Translations under genes and position numbers: made by a program
Notes under the pieces: model-generated
Database searches by the model: none
Told to the model about the DNA's origin: nothing
Seen by the model: the letters and a program-made list of their open reading frames with translations, nothing else
Shown: in pieces, positions 25,518-32,724 of the stretch
Position numbering within the stretch: position 1 is the first letter of the stretch
Layout: each line of letters starts with the position of its first letter
IMG/VR virus record: IMGVR_UViG_3300031963_000297
Coordinates: 1 to 43,730 of that record
Strand: one strand, 5' to 3'
Length of the DNA stretch: 43,730 nucleotides
Origin: a virus

Positions 25518-25711
25518 TGGCTAGGCCAAAAGTAAATAAAGAATGCGAAGAGTGCGGAGAAGGGCACTACGCAAAAGGCCTATGCAAGCGACACTACATG
25601 GCAGTTAATAAAGACCGATTTAATCCAAGTATTAATCCAAAACCGAAGTCGGCTCAACTAGACAAGGATGACTTCTGGGAGTTTGTTAAGAAAGAGCTAA
25701 ATATTGCCTAA
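25517..25711 (+). CDS. Small zinc-finger protein
   Basis: 64 aa. CEECGEGHYAKGLCKRHYMA is a C-x2-C-x9-C-x2-H finger found in many small phage proteins, sometimes as the Zn part of HNH proteins. No HNH core follows. It overlaps the next gene by 8 nt. Nucleic-acid binding is likely; exact role unknown. Confidence 0.6.
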   Translation: MARPKVNKECEECGEGHYAKGLCKRHYMAVNKDRFNPSINPKPKSAQLDKDDFWEFVKKELNIA

Positions 25712-26048
25712 ATCAGAGGGCCAAAAGCAGTCCCAGAAGCACGAAAAGAGGCTAGCTAAAACCATAGGCGGTCAGAGAAGCGTGGCCTCTGGCGCGTTCT
25801 GGTTTCGCAAAGGAGACGTTCGGTCAAAGGACCTTTTGATTGAGCACAAGTGGACTGGTAAAAAGTCATTTACTTTAAAGTCAAGCATTTTAGAAAAAAT
25901 TACGACCGAGGCACTGATTGAGAGCAGAACCCCGGTACTAGGAATCAGCCTAAATGACATTAACTATGTTGTAATGGACGAAAACGATTTCTTAACTATG
26001 CGGGAGTTTGTGCTACAATGTTTAGAGGAGCACACGGGAGAGTCGTAG
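25704..26048 (+). CDS. PD-(D/E)XK Holliday-junction-resolvase-like nuclease
   Basis: 114 aa. The arrangement E14 (QKHEKRLAKT), D38 (RKGDVRSKD) and E47-x-K49 (LLIEHKW) is the E...D...ExK core of small PD-(D/E)XK nucleases such as Hjc-type resolvases, followed by SRTPVLGISL. TTG 25704 overlaps the previous stop. It probably cuts branched DNA made by RecA. Confidence 0.7.
   Translation: MPKSEGQKQSQKHEKRLAKTIGGQRSVASGAFWFRKGDVRSKDLLIEHKWTGKKSFTLKSSILEKITTEALIESRTPVLGISLNDINYVVMDENDFLTMREFVLQCLEEHTGES
26011..26019 (+). promoter_or_regulatory. Extended -10 promoter TGCTACAAT
   Basis: TG-C-TACAAT, 52 nt before the whiB-like start and inside the end of the resolvase-like gene. A weak -35 TTAACT lies at 25992-25997 with a 16-nt spacer. 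Confidence 0.55.
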
Positions 26049-26070
26049 CCCTACTACTTTCGGAGCACCC

Positions 26071-26454
26071 GTGCGTTCACCATATGAACCGACACCAGAA
26101 AACACCTCATTAGGTATCCAATTCCTAGACTGGATGGAGGAGGCCAAGTGTGCTGAGCAGGTCCAGATAAAGGGCTCAACTGAGACTAAAAATCTGTACC
26201 CACCAGACCTTTGGTTTCCTCCCAGAGATAAGTCCCTCTACAAACCAATCGCAGATAAAGCTAAATCAATTTGCTATGGTAAAGACGGTCGTGGAGAATG
26301 CCCCGCTAGAATGAAGTGTCTACTTTTTGCAGACAAAGAAGATTTGGTTCACGGTATCTGGGGCGGCATGAGCCACAGAGAACGAGCAGCGCTAAAAAGA
26401 AAAGCTATTCGACAGGGTAAGACCTTGGAAGAATTAGCAAAAAAAGGCAAGTAG
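26071..26454 (+). CDS. WhiB-family iron-sulfur transcription regulator
   Basis: 127 aa. Four cysteines (C27, C68, C77, C83) and the conserved turn GIWGGMSHRER identify a WhiB-like protein, a family restricted to Actinobacteria and their phages. The basic tail (LKRKAIRQGKT) contacts DNA. It binds a 4Fe-4S cluster and modulates host sigma-A. The second and third Cys are separated by eight residues instead of the usual two. GTG 26071 has GGAG at 26062-26065. Confidence 0.88.
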   Translation: MRSPYEPTPENTSLGIQFLDWMEEAKCAEQVQIKGSTETKNLYPPDLWFPPRDKSLYKPIADKAKSICYGKDGRGECPARMKCLLFADKEDLVHGIWGGMSHRERAALKRKAIRQGKTLEELAKKGK

Positions 26455-26471
26455 ACATTTGGAATAATGTG

Positions 26472-26480
26472 TGCTAGCGT
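26472..26480 (+). promoter_or_regulatory. Extended -10 motif TGCTAGCGT
   Basis: TG-C-TAGCGT, 20 nt before the ATG at 26501, with AAGGAAGG as ribosome binding site between them. Confidence 0.4.
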
Positions 26481-26500
26481 CATACGCAAGGAAGGTACAC

Positions 26501-27376
26501 ATGCCAAAAACAAACAAGCTGCAAAAGATTACCGCTGGAAAACTAAAGAACTTTGTCGATGCGGGTAAGTCAACTACTAGGGTCATAGGACGAGTAGAGA
26601 GACACGTTTTATCAAAGCCCGTAGACAACTCCAGGTCATTCGATGGCCTGCACCCGTCTGCCATGGTAAGCAAGTACTGGTGCCACAGAGCCTCGTACTT
26701 TCATCTAAAGGGCAACCACCCGGCCCCAGAAGCCCGTAAGTTTAAGACCGAGCTTATCTTTGCTCAGGGACACGCTATCCACCAAACGTGGCAGAACTGG
26801 TTTTACGAGATGGGCACCTTGTACGGCTCGTGGCAGTGTAGAGAATGTTCATACTACTGGACTGACCTTAGCCCCTTCCGCTGCATTACCTGCGGTTCTA
26901 CCAAGGTAAAATACAAAGAGGTGCCGGTCATCAACAACGAGCTTATGATTACCGGTCATTCGGATGGTTGGCTAAAGGGATTTGGCGATGACCTAATGCT
27001 TGAGATTAAGTCAGTTGGTGCCGGTACATTTATGTGGCTCGACAAGTCAGCATGGTTCGCCGGAGACCAGAGTTTTGATTCCGCTTGGAAGGGTCTAACC
27101 GCCCCGTTTGAGTCGCACGTTTCTCAGATTCAGCTTTACATGGAAGTGCTAAACCTATCTGGGGTTACTGATGTGCCTAACGAGGCAGTTGTCCTATACG
27201 AAGCCAAGCCTACTCAGGAAGTAAAAGAGTTCATCGTACGCAGAGATGCGTGGGGAGTTCAGCACATTATTGACGGTGCAAAACTTGTGGTAGACTCGTT
27301 ATCTAAGAACACAGCGCCTGACTGCAATGTCGGTGGAGCGCTAAAGTGCAAACAGTGCGAAGGATTTAACGAATGA
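26501..27376 (+). CDS. Cas4-like PD-(D/E)XK exonuclease with zinc-ribbon insert
   Basis: 291 aa. The nuclease core has H91, D155 (TGHSDGWL) and E168-x-K170 (LMLEIKSV), then QIQLYME. One N-terminal Cys (C61) plus C275, C283 and C286 match the cluster layout of Cas4/AddB iron-sulfur nucleases. A separate four-Cys ribbon (C113, C116, C128, C131) is inserted before the core. ATG 26501 with AAGGAAGG is preferred. It probably resects DNA ends for RecA. Confidence 0.75.
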   Translation: MPKTNKLQKITAGKLKNFVDAGKSTTRVIGRVERHVLSKPVDNSRSFDGLHPSAMVSKYWCHRASYFHLKGNHPAPEARKFKTELIFAQGHAIHQTWQNWFYEMGTLYGSWQCRECSYYWTDLSPFRCITCGSTKVKYKEVPVINNELMITGHSDGWLKGFGDDLMLEIKSVGAGTFMWLDKSAWFAGDQSFDSAWKGLTAPFESHVSQIQLYMEVLNLSGVTDVPNEAVVLYEAKPTQEVKEFIVRRDAWGVQHIIDGAKLVVDSLSKNTAPDCNVGGALKCKQCEGFNE

Positions 27377-27876
27377 CCAAGAGTACCCTAATAACAGAAA
27401 CCACAAGCAAGTACGTCCTAGACTCGCTAGATAAGCAGGGGCTTAGTGTAGACCGAGAGGTTGAGTTAGACCGCCCGTCTATGCCGGAAGACATTACCGC
27501 GCTAAACGACGAAGACCTAATGCTTTTGTACACCAGGTTTTCTATGTACAGCGACTTTGTGAACACCCAGCTGTCATGTGCAGTCGTAGACGAGAAGGAA
27601 CTGGAGCGCCAGATTTCTTACGAAGAATCGGTGGCCCTACTCAGACTTCAGAGTGAAAACCCAAAGTCTACTGTCACATCACTAAAAGCCATGGCAGACT
27701 CCGAAGAGTCGATTAACTCCTTAAAAAAGGAGCACATGAACAAGTACGCGTACCGCAAGGTACTAGAGACTATGGCAAATAACTGCGAGCGTAGTAGCTC
27801 CGTGTGCAGCCGTGAGCTGACACGCAGAACCTCGAGCGACAACTTCAAGACTCGCAGCCGAAAGTTCAACATCTAA
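27373..27876 (+). CDS. Conserved hypothetical protein between nuclease and RuvC-like genes
   Basis: 167 aa, largely helical, highly charged. It contains MLLYTRFSMYSDFVNTQLSC, and a basic Ser/Arg-rich end (SRELTRRTSSDNFKTRSRKF) that could bind nucleic acid. It overlaps both neighbours (4 nt and 1 nt). A recombination-mediator role is possible from position only. Confidence 0.55.
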   Translation: MTKSTLITETTSKYVLDSLDKQGLSVDREVELDRPSMPEDITALNDEDLMLLYTRFSMYSDFVNTQLSCAVVDEKELERQISYEESVALLRLQSENPKSTVTSLKAMADSEESINSLKKEHMNKYAYRKVLETMANNCERSSSVCSRELTRRTSSDNFKTRSRKFNI

Positions 27877-28466
27877 TGTCAAAAAAAGCAGACAAAGTAT
27901 TTGGCCCAGGCGTACCGTCATCCTGTAAAAATTACGCGATTGGCATAGACCAATCTTACTCTGGCTTCGGAATTACAGTTATGGATGTAAAAACCGGCGG
28001 GTATGCAACCACAGTGTTTAAGGCCGAGGGCACGGGAATTGAACGCCTAAACTACGTCTACGACAGACTTGGCGAAATTATCGACAGGCACGTAACCTTT
28101 GATGTTAAGTCACAAATCACGGTGGCTATGGAGGGATATGCCTTTGGCTCGCAGATGGCCAACATGGCCGGGGAACTCGGCGCTATAGTCAAGTGGTTTT
28201 GCTGGCAAGAATTTGAGTCTTACGCCGGCAGATACCCTTATATAATTCCTCCAACCGTCCTTAAAAAGTATGTAACAGGCAAAGGAACTGGCGTGCAAAA
28301 GAACCAAATGCTGTTGCACGTATTTAAGAAGTGGGGTATCGAGTTCAACGACGATAATGCCGCGGACTCCTACGCACTAGCGCACCTAGTTGCAGGAAAG
28401 TGCGACTTGACATATGAGCGCGAAATCTATCACAATATACAAGACCCCAAGTACAGGGAGAAATAA
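27876..28466 (+). CDS. RuvC-like Holliday junction resolvase
   Basis: 196 aa with an RNase-H-like fold: D25 in AIGIDQSYSGFGITV, E86 in ITVAMEGYAFG, and the final acidic residues in FNDDNAADSYALAH (D159/D160, D164). These are the four-acid site of RuvC-type resolvases. It cuts four-way junctions symmetrically. It is a second resolvase fold besides the PD-(D/E)XK protein. Confidence 0.82.
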   Translation: MSKKADKVFGPGVPSSCKNYAIGIDQSYSGFGITVMDVKTGGYATTVFKAEGTGIERLNYVYDRLGEIIDRHVTFDVKSQITVAMEGYAFGSQMANMAGELGAIVKWFCWQEFESYAGRYPYIIPPTVLKKYVTGKGTGVQKNQMLLHVFKKWGIEFNDDNAADSYALAHLVAGKCDLTYEREIYHNIQDPKYREK

Positions 28467-28595
28467 ATGGTTGCAAATACTATTGCGGTGCTGACCGCAC
28501 TTACCCTCGTTATTTTAATAGGCATGGGCGTAGCGATGGTACTATCAGTTATTTTTAGCCCAGACGACTACGACGATATCCGTGACACTGACTAA
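28467..28595 (+). CDS. 42-aa membrane protein
   Basis: ATG 28467 directly follows the RuvC-like stop, with AGGGAGAA as RBS. The product begins MVANTIAVLTALTLVILIGM, has one hydrophobic segment (to VIF) and an acidic end (SPDDYDDIRDTD). Likely a small inner-membrane protein; role unknown. Confidence 0.55.
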   Translation: MVANTIAVLTALTLVILIGMGVAMVLSVIFSPDDYDDIRDTD

Positions 28596-28752
28596 CACTG
28601 GATACTGTGACACAGGGTATCACGACGTGTGCCCTGGCCACACTGATAGTCGACCGCAGTGCATGTGCCACTGCCACAGCACCACAGACCAGGGGCCTAA
28701 GCTAGCCTCCACAACTAAACCAAAAGGAAAGATACCAAATGTCAAACTATGA
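28582..28752 (+). CDS. Small Cys/His-rich putative zinc protein
   Basis: GTG 28582 opens a 56-aa frame that overlaps the previous gene's end by 14 nt and the next gene's start by 14 nt. It encodes CDTGYHDVCPGH and then CMCHCH: five Cys and several His in ~30 residues, followed by a basic tail. The rest of the 143-nt gap between neighbours would be unexplained without it. No strong RBS; coupled reinitiation is possible. Confidence 0.45.
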   Translation: MTLTNTGYCDTGYHDVCPGHTDSRPQCMCHCHSTTDQGPKLASTTKPKGKIPNVKL

Positions 28753-29119
28753 AGATTTTTCAAGCATCTTTGATTCCCCGCGCCCAATCCCAGAGGTGTC
28801 ACCAAAAGTATTAGAGAACATACGCGGAAACGGCTTTAATAAGCGGTTTAACGACGCGTTACAGTTTAAGTTTCAAGAGGCCAAGTCCCTGCTACTTCAG
28901 AAGCACGAAGACTACGGGCCTACTAATATCTCAAACGCCCCAGGCGGCCCGCTAAACGGTTTACGCGTCCGTATCCACGACAAGAGTGCTCGCATCAATC
29001 ACCTGCTAGACAGCGGCGTTGAGCCTAAAAACGAGAGTCTGCGTGATTCCTTCCTGGACATGGCAAATTATGCCATTATCGCCCTTATGGTAATTGACGG
29101 GGACTGGCCAGAAAAATAA
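28739..29119 (+). CDS. DUF1599 / nucleotide-modification-associated protein
   Basis: 126 aa. The motif LLLQKHEDYGPTNISNAPGG, then GLRVRIHDKSARINHLL and SLRDSFLDMANYAIIALMV match the DUF1599 (Nmad1) family, a MazG-like helical fold. Related proteins handle nucleotides and often accompany modified-base synthesis in phages. RBS AAAGGAAA. No base-modifying enzyme is seen nearby, so a dNTP housekeeping role is also possible. Confidence 0.75.
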   Translation: MSNYEDFSSIFDSPRPIPEVSPKVLENIRGNGFNKRFNDALQFKFQEAKSLLLQKHEDYGPTNISNAPGGPLNGLRVRIHDKSARINHLLDSGVEPKNESLRDSFLDMANYAIIALMVIDGDWPEK

Positions 29120-29123
29120 TCCG

Positions 29124-29160
29124 TTTAGCCCCTTAGTTGGCGGCTAAATACCTCTATAGT
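29124..29160 (+). promoter_or_regulatory. Inverted repeat plus candidate -10 before SpoVS-like gene
   Basis: TTTAGCC (29124-29130) and GGCTAAA (29142-29148) form an inverted repeat, followed by TATAGT (29155-29160) as a possible -10, with TTAGTT at 29133-29138 as a weak -35. The repeat may be an operator. Confidence 0.4.
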
Positions 29161-29199
29161 GGTAATAGCGGGAGAACCCCAACCATAATTAGAGGAATA

Positions 29200-29481
29200 A
29201 TGTCTGACACACAAGAAGAAAACATCCTACGCGTAGGGGCTGGAAGCAGCCCAATCGCGCTGGCATCTGCTATTGCCCACGCTATTTATGAAAATGGCAC
29301 CGTAAAGCTACGGGCGGTAGGCGCAGGAGCCGTAAACCAGGCCGTAAAGGCCATTGCCATCGCCAGCGGATACACAGCCCCACGAGGCATCAGCCTAGTT
29401 TCCATCCCTGGGTTTGCATCTGTAGAGAGCGACGGCGAAAAAATTAGTGCAATTGTGTTTAAAGTAAACGCAGTTAAGTAA
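29200..29481 (+). CDS. SpoVS-like protein
   Basis: 93 aa. ILRVGAGSSPIALASAIAHA and KLRAVGAGAVNQAVKAIAIA, then APRGISLVSIPGF, match stage V sporulation protein S (Alba-like small fold). SpoVS affects septation and sporulation in Bacillus, but the family is widespread. ATG 29200 follows AGAGGAA. In a phage it may bind nucleic acid or alter division; its role here is unknown. Confidence 0.8.
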   Translation: MSDTQEENILRVGAGSSPIALASAIAHAIYENGTVKLRAVGAGAVNQAVKAIAIASGYTAPRGISLVSIPGFASVESDGEKISAIVFKVNAVK

Positions 29482-29544
29482 GCGCTAACCCCCAATTACA
29501 GGGTATTGTGTAATTGTCCACCTTTAGGCCAAAGAGGTAAAATC

Positions 29545-29865
29545 ATGGAACAACCAAAAAGCAAGTTCCCTACCATGGGAAACAGTGCCGCAACTACTGC
29601 TAGAAACGCATCTGCAGAGAACCTTCGCGGCACAGTAATGAAGAAGAAAGGTAACGCCAAAGGCGGGACCGACCCATATGTACAGGCAAAGCCTGTTCGT
29701 GGCTTTGTTAAGGCAACCGGAGGCGCTGCATACGGTATCCGTACTGGTATGCCTGCTTGGAAAGACCCAAGCATTGGAGCAACACAGGGCAACGGCCGTT
29801 TGTTCACCGCTGCGCTAAACCGCACCAAGCCAAACTTCGACGCTGGTACCACCAACTACAACTAA
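29545..29865 (+). CDS. Small basic hypothetical protein
   Basis: 106 aa, basic and Gly/Ala/Asn-rich, with RGTVMKKKGNAKGG and GGAAYGIRTGMPAWKD. ATG 29545 follows AAAGAGG. Low complexity suggests a flexible nucleic-acid or virion-associated protein. It is followed by a strong terminator. Confidence 0.55.
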   Translation: MEQPKSKFPTMGNSAATTARNASAENLRGTVMKKKGNAKGGTDPYVQAKPVRGFVKATGGAAYGIRTGMPAWKDPSIGATQGNGRLFTAALNRTKPNFDAGTTNYN

Positions 29866-29880
29866 ATAGCCTTAGCAATT

Positions 29881-29906
29881 AACCCGCCAGAGATGGCGGG
29901 TTTTTT
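29881..29906 (+). terminator. Rho-independent terminator
   Basis: AACCCGCCA (29881-29889) pairs with TGGCGGGTT (29894-29902), loop GAGA, then TTTT. It closes the unit ending with the 106-aa protein. Confidence 0.9.
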
Positions 29907-29960
29907 GTTTTTGACACGATTATTTTGTCTCGACAAGTTGTGGTAATTCGCGGTGTTGTG

Positions 29961-29969
29961 TGTTACAGT
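29961..29969 (+). promoter_or_regulatory. Extended -10 motif TGTTACAGT
   Basis: TG-T-TACAGT, 31 nt before ATG 30001, within the 95-nt gap after the terminator. AAGGAGAG is the ribosome binding site. Confidence 0.45.
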
Positions 29970-30000
29970 GTAACCGTAGATAGCAACCACAAGGAGAGAA

Positions 30001-30243
30001 ATGCTAATCGATGAACTAAAGGCGTTAGCCAAATCAGCCGAGATAGAAGGCTGTGTTGTAGGTGTTTGGGCAGTAAGCCAAGACCAGGAGTTTCAAGAAG
30101 TTTTTACTTCCCTACGAAGTAAGCCAAATCTAAATCTGACCCAAACCCTAAATCTAATCAAGTCACACTACCCAGATATTCCATTTAAACGTACGGCATT
30201 TGTTGCCCACATGAGAGGAACATGCACGTGTCCGACAGCCTAG
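30001..30243 (+). CDS. Small hypothetical protein, possibly DNA-binding
   Basis: 80 aa. Helical, with LTQTLNLIKSHYPDIPFKRT and a short TCTCPTA end. It looks like a small helical regulator or terminase-associated protein, but no HTH is convincing. It overlaps the metallophosphoesterase by 22 nt. Confidence 0.5.
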   Translation: MLIDELKALAKSAEIEGCVVGVWAVSQDQEFQEVFTSLRSKPNLNLTQTLNLIKSHYPDIPFKRTAFVAHMRGTCTCPTA

Positions 30244-31250
30244 CCAAAGTTTTGAAGGAATTCCTAGAACAGGATTACTCCGCCCCACTGCCAATAATTA
30301 AACAGGCAGAGAAGATGGTAATTAAACCGGCCAACATCACTAAGCCAAAAAAGAAAGACGGCTGGAAATTAGCCGCCCTGCTACCCGATACCCAAATCGG
30401 ATACCGCGTCTATGAGGACGGGTCAGTAATAGAGTTCCACGACGAAAAGGCCATTGAGATTGCGATGCAAATTGTGGCATACGCTAATGAGCAATTCGGC
30501 GTGGAAACAATCGTGAACCTAGGTGATACCATCGACCTGCCAGCGCAGAGCCGACACCATCAGGAAATCGCATTCCAAAACTCGACCAACCTAGCAATTC
30601 AGCGCGGCTATGAGTACCTAGCGCAACAGAGAGCAACTGTGCCTGACGCCGAGATTGTATTCCTAGAAGGAAACCACGATTGCCGTATCTATAAGTACTT
30701 GGCAGAAAACGCCCCAGCAGTAGTAAACATGCGCCGAGCAGTTGATGATGCCGTCAGTGAGCCGTCATGGCCAGTTAACAGTTTGCCACACCTCCTACGC
30801 ATGGATGAGCTGGGTATTGTATACGCCAGCGGTTACCCAGCCGGTGAGTACTGGCTAAACGAAAACCTACGATGCATCCACGGTGACAGGGTAAACTCGA
30901 GCGGCAGCACCGCGATGAAGTACATTAATTCGAACCACCACGTATCTGTGGTCTATGGGCACATTCACCGAATTGAAATGCTGTACCACACAAACCACAC
31001 GAGTACAGGCCCAGCCAGAAACGCGGCATTCAGCCCTGGTTGTTTGTGCCGTGTTGATGGTTCAGTGCCAAGCGTCAAGGGCGGCGTGACCCCTAATGAA
31101 AAGCCAGTAAAATACTGGGAGAACTGGCAACAGGGTATCGGATTCGCCTGGTATAAGGACAGCGGAGAGTTTACCCTGCTATCGGTCCCCATTATTGATG
31201 ACTGGGCAGTGTTTATGGGACGTGAGTTTAGGGCACAAGAACCTAAATAA
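30222..31250 (+). CDS. Metallophosphoesterase
   Basis: 342 aa. Calcineurin-like metal motifs are in order: D56-T-Q (LLPDTQIG), GDTID (101-105), GNHD (150-153), HGD in CIHGDR and GHIHR. It hydrolyses phosphoester bonds; phage copies may act on nucleic acids, cyclic nucleotides or signalling molecules. ATG 30222 has GAGAGGA just upstream, inside the previous gene. Confidence 0.85.
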   Translation: MHVSDSLAKVLKEFLEQDYSAPLPIIKQAEKMVIKPANITKPKKKDGWKLAALLPDTQIGYRVYEDGSVIEFHDEKAIEIAMQIVAYANEQFGVETIVNLGDTIDLPAQSRHHQEIAFQNSTNLAIQRGYEYLAQQRATVPDAEIVFLEGNHDCRIYKYLAENAPAVVNMRRAVDDAVSEPSWPVNSLPHLLRMDELGIVYASGYPAGEYWLNENLRCIHGDRVNSSGSTAMKYINSNHHVSVVYGHIHRIEMLYHTNHTSTGPARNAAFSPGCLCRVDGSVPSVKGGVTPNEKPVKYWENWQQGIGFAWYKDSGEFTLLSVPIIDDWAVFMGREFRAQEPK

Positions 31251-31267
31251 ATTAATAAACTTATGAT

Positions 31268-31801
31268 ATGGCTGGACCACATCAGAACGTACAATCCCTA
31301 GGCGCTAATGGCCTTTATGGCACTTACACCAACTATGGTGGCGGTGGTACGCCTGTCGCGCGTTCCGAGATGGATTTCCTACGCATGGGTGTGGGACGCG
31401 AACCATCTGCAGAATACCCAGATGGTTACCTAGGAACTATCCGCACACGCCGCGATGACCGTGGCCGCCCTAACAGCGTATCTGAGCAGGTACTAAACGG
31501 GCTAAAAGTTCGAGCAACCCAGCGTGGATACCAGCGTGGTGTTCACCGCGGTGAGCGTATTGACCCCAACGACTATTACCTACCTCGCGAACTATCTATG
31601 GACCGAGGAATTAAGCGCCAGATGTCAGCAGCTCGAAAAGGCATGGCTGCCCCACGATTTACACCAGATTTTAGATTAGCCCCTGCCCCCCACCTTCCTA
31701 ATGACGGTAAGGCCGGGCCGTCAGTAAAATCTAACGCGCCGTATGAACTAAACAGCAAGCGACAGTCACAGTTGCGAAGCATGAGACCGAACTGGGTGTA
31801 A
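31268..31801 (+). CDS. Basic hypothetical protein, first of a small-protein cluster
   Basis: 177 aa, rich in Arg, Gly and Pro (TRRDDRGRPNSVSE, then RATQRGYQRGVHRGE). No SD is visible; TAAACT lies six bases before ATG 31268, the spacing of a leaderless start. Family not recognised; basic flexible sequence suggests a nucleic-acid or capsid-associated protein. Confidence 0.55.
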   Translation: MAGPHQNVQSLGANGLYGTYTNYGGGGTPVARSEMDFLRMGVGREPSAEYPDGYLGTIRTRRDDRGRPNSVSEQVLNGLKVRATQRGYQRGVHRGERIDPNDYYLPRELSMDRGIKRQMSAARKGMAAPRFTPDFRLAPAPHLPNDGKAGPSVKSNAPYELNSKRQSQLRSMRPNWV

Positions 31802-31803
31802 GT

Positions 31804-32091
31804 ATGCCAATTAAGAAAAATATCGCAGCCGCAGCCGCAGGAGCTGTAACAGCCGGAATTAAAAAGGCAAAAGAAGGCGGAACGGGTAGGGAGATTACCC
31901 AAGCCGCAGTCGGCGGTGCTGGTGTACCAAGTTTTGGTGGTGCTAGAGACCGAGTAGTAGGCCAGGCGTATGACGCAGCCGCATCTGGAATAAGGAAAGC
32001 AAAGCCAGCAATTACTGGGGCAGTGCAAGAAGCCATCGGTAGAACCCAGAACTTTATACACGGCATCGGCAAAAAAGACGACAACGCCTAG
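31804..32091 (+). CDS. Ala/Lys-rich small protein
   Basis: 95 aa. Ala- and Gly-rich helices (AAAAAGAVTAGIKKAKEGG) with a repeat: SGIRKAKPAITGAV resembles TAGIKKAKE. It starts 2 nt after the previous stop without a strong RBS. Unknown; internal duplication is visible. Confidence 0.5.
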   Translation: MPIKKNIAAAAAGAVTAGIKKAKEGGTGREITQAAVGGAGVPSFGGARDRVVGQAYDAAASGIRKAKPAITGAVQEAIGRTQNFIHGIGKKDDNA

Positions 32092-32105
32092 AAAGGTAAT
32101 AACCA

Positions 32106-32378
32106 ATGGCATTACCAATAGCAGCAATACTAGCCGGAGTAGGCCGAGGAATTGTTGGAGCCGCGCCTAAGATTGCACAGGGAGCGTCTAGAACCGCAGC
32201 CTTTACAGAAACCGCCGGTAACGCGACAGGCCGTATGATTACCCGCGCAGCAGTTAGCAGCGATGGAGACAAGCCTGCGCCGTCACCCAAACCAGTGCAA
32301 GCAGCCGCCCCTGAAGACCTATCCCAGTCAGTTGCAAAAGTAGCAGAGTTTCAGGTAGGTAGAGGCTACGGTGGCTAA
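32106..32378 (+). CDS. Ala-rich small protein
   Basis: 90 aa. AAILAGVGRGIVGAAPKIAQ is a hydrophobic, Gly-rich helix, then a basic and Pro-rich tail. It may be membrane-active or a virion-internal peptide. It overlaps the next start by 8 nt. Confidence 0.5.
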   Translation: MALPIAAILAGVGRGIVGAAPKIAQGASRTAAFTETAGNATGRMITRAAVSSDGDKPAPSPKPVQAAAPEDLSQSVAKVAEFQVGRGYGG

Positions 32379-32715
32379 TATTCCAAACGGTGTCTATGGC
32401 AACAGGCCATGGCAAGCACACCCGTACGCCGCGTACCCACCGCAGGCGTACATTGGCCCGTTCGCTAGCAATCAGGAGCGCTTACTAACCCAGGCCATGG
32501 AAGTGGCCAGGATGACACCCGCAGAGGTCCAGGAGTACGTTCGTCCTAACCTGCCACAAATAGCTAAGTTCCCTAAAAAATATGGTTATATCAAATCAGC
32601 CTACGGAGTTAGGGATATCATCGAGGTTTCGGGCCGCTCGCAGGAACGTACCGATTACTCGCAGGTTCCAAATGTTATTCAGTCTACGAGCCGCAATACC
32701 CTAGGAACAGTGTAA
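32371..32715 (+). CDS. Hypothetical protein with Tyr/Pro-rich N-terminus
   Basis: 114 aa. AAYPPQAYIGPFASNQERLL is followed by a helical middle (MTPAEVQEYVRPNLPQIAKF) and a polar tail. GTG 32371 overlaps the previous stop. Unknown. Confidence 0.5.
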   Translation: MANIPNGVYGNRPWQAHPYAAYPPQAYIGPFASNQERLLTQAMEVARMTPAEVQEYVRPNLPQIAKFPKKYGYIKSAYGVRDIIEVSGRSQERTDYSQVPNVIQSTSRNTLGTV

Positions 32716-32724
32716 AATATTTAA

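Noticed and set aside
26501-27376. True Cas4 of a CRISPR adaptation module
   Set aside because: No other cas genes or arrays are in the window; context is phage recombination.
29496-29855. Minus-strand ORF of 119 codons opposite the 106-aa gene
   Set aside because: The + strand frame has a strong RBS and a terminator in the right place; the minus frame has neither.
29911-29916. TTGACA after the terminator at 29881
   Set aside because: No -10-like hexamer at proper distance; the TGTTACAGT site further down is more likely the promoter.
31576-32127. Minus-strand ORF of 183 codons
   Set aside because: It lies antisense to three coupled + strand genes with plausible spacing, and its Cys-rich composition is a product of the opposite frame.
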